Assembly: GCA_009779745.1 (NCBI GenBank)
Contig: WRDR01000014.1
Span: 1-33,608 of the forward strand
From: Alphaproteobacteria bacterium
Lineage (GTDB): Bacteria > Pseudomonadota > Alphaproteobacteria > UBA9219
Direction of reading: 5' to 3'
Length of the DNA stretch: 33,608 nt
Part shown: in pieces, positions 33,339 through 33,608 of the stretch
Position numbering within the stretch: the first letter of the stretch is position 1
Layout of the letters: every line of letters starts with the position of its first letter
The notes under the pieces: generated by a model
What the model was told of the DNA's origin: nothing
Seen by the model: only the letters and a program-made list of their open reading frames with translations
Database searches by the model: none
Made by a program: the position numbers and the translations under genes

Positions 33339-33410
33339 CTTTTTCTTTACTTATTGTAAATTAAACTCATACATGCGTGTGTAAATCTTATTATATGAAG
33401 GATACTAAGG

Positions 33411-33608
33411 ATGCTGGCATGGCTATACCCCCCCCCCCCACAACTCGTTGAAATAACACGTCTTTTGGGGAAATTCTTCTCTCTGTTAGTCTTTATTGCG
33501 GGGTTGCTTTTTGCCGGTAATGCTTATGCGCTGGATAAAATTTGTCAAGTGTCAGGCTCATCTTGTGTTAACATAGCCCAACCATTCGACTGGCAAAAAG
33601 AGTGGGGA
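33411..33608 (+). CDS. Secreted protein with poly-C switch, in frame, truncated by window end
   Basis: An ATG with a GAAGGA ribosome binding site 8 nt upstream opens a frame that passes through a C12 tract (encoding Pro codons 7-10) and stays open to the end of the window (66 codons). After the Pro run come basic residues (Glu-Ile-Thr-Arg ... Gly-Lys), a hydrophobic signal core and an NAYA cleavage-type site before a mature part with Cys at 55 and 61. With 11 C the frame would stop within about 10 codons. The layout (short leader, Pro run, basic region, signal peptide, Cys-bearing mature part) parallels the gene at 13803, but this copy is ON. Confidence 0.72.
   Translation, partial: MLAWLYPPPPQLVEITRLLGKFFSLLVFIAGLLFAGNAYALDKICQVSGSSCVNIAQPFDWQKEWG
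33428..33439 (+). repeat. Homopolymeric C12 tract in 5' coding region
   Basis: Twelve consecutive C within codons 6-10 of the secreted-protein gene starting at 33411. Lengths of 9, 12 or 15 keep the frame; other lengths lead to early stops. It is the second such tract in the window. Confidence 0.9.

Overview
The window looks like a chromosomal segment of an uncultured alphaproteobacterium with a moderate-to-low GC genome. The supporting features are the adjacent acpP-fabF, lolC-lolD, gyrA-coaD and eno-ftsB pairs, an FtsZ that ends in the alphaproteobacterial type of C-terminal peptide, and two tandem DotA/TraY-type IVB secretion proteins. A host- or gut-associated lineage is plausible (inference from content only; no rRNA is present).

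Layout. 1-610: a cluster of four short palindromes, then a small secreted Cys-containing protein on the minus strand. 830-2416: acpP, fabF and a tRNA-Ala(CGC). 2417-7018: an accessory block behind the tRNA, with a Sel1-repeat protein, a GC-richer minus-strand operon (membrane protein, tiny lipobox ORF, SAM methyltransferase, radical SAM/SPASM enzyme), a decayed excisionase-like remnant and a hypothetical gene. 7184-12120: a DUF4412 protein in one transcription unit with stripped-down McrB and McrC homologues, then rpmE, tag and a LOG/SLOG-type nucleotide-binding protein. 12220-17825: proS, lolC and lolD, normally neighbours in alphaproteobacteria, here separated by a secreted-protein gene carrying a poly-C tract and a diversity-generating-retroelement-like (DGR) reverse transcriptase cassette. 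17943-23035: gyrA, coaD, a MITE-like element, eno and ftsB. 23176-31038: two DotA/TraY paralogues and ftsZ. 31067-33608: an alpha/beta hydrolase, a glycosyltransferase, a LapA-domain protein and the start of a second secreted-protein gene with a poly-C tract.

The most interesting signal is a pair of contingency loci. Two unrelated-looking exported proteins each have a homopolymeric C tract in their first codons, just after a good Shine-Dalgarno/ATG. At 13803 the tract is C10 and the start is out of frame with the signal peptide (OFF); at 33411 it is C12 and in frame (ON). The first locus lies directly upstream of a DGR-type reverse transcriptase with a small accessory gene and a structured 230-nt spacer that could hold the template repeat. 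This suggests on/off phase variation beside a targeted hypermutation system for surface or secreted proteins. No variable repeat could be identified inside the window, so the targeting link is a hypothesis.

Secondary points of interest are the McrBC pair lacking both the McrB DNA-binding domain and the McrC nuclease domain, the radical SAM/methyltransferase operon with a 20-codon lipoprotein-like ORF, and a dispersed palindromic element family that also lies within a coding frame.
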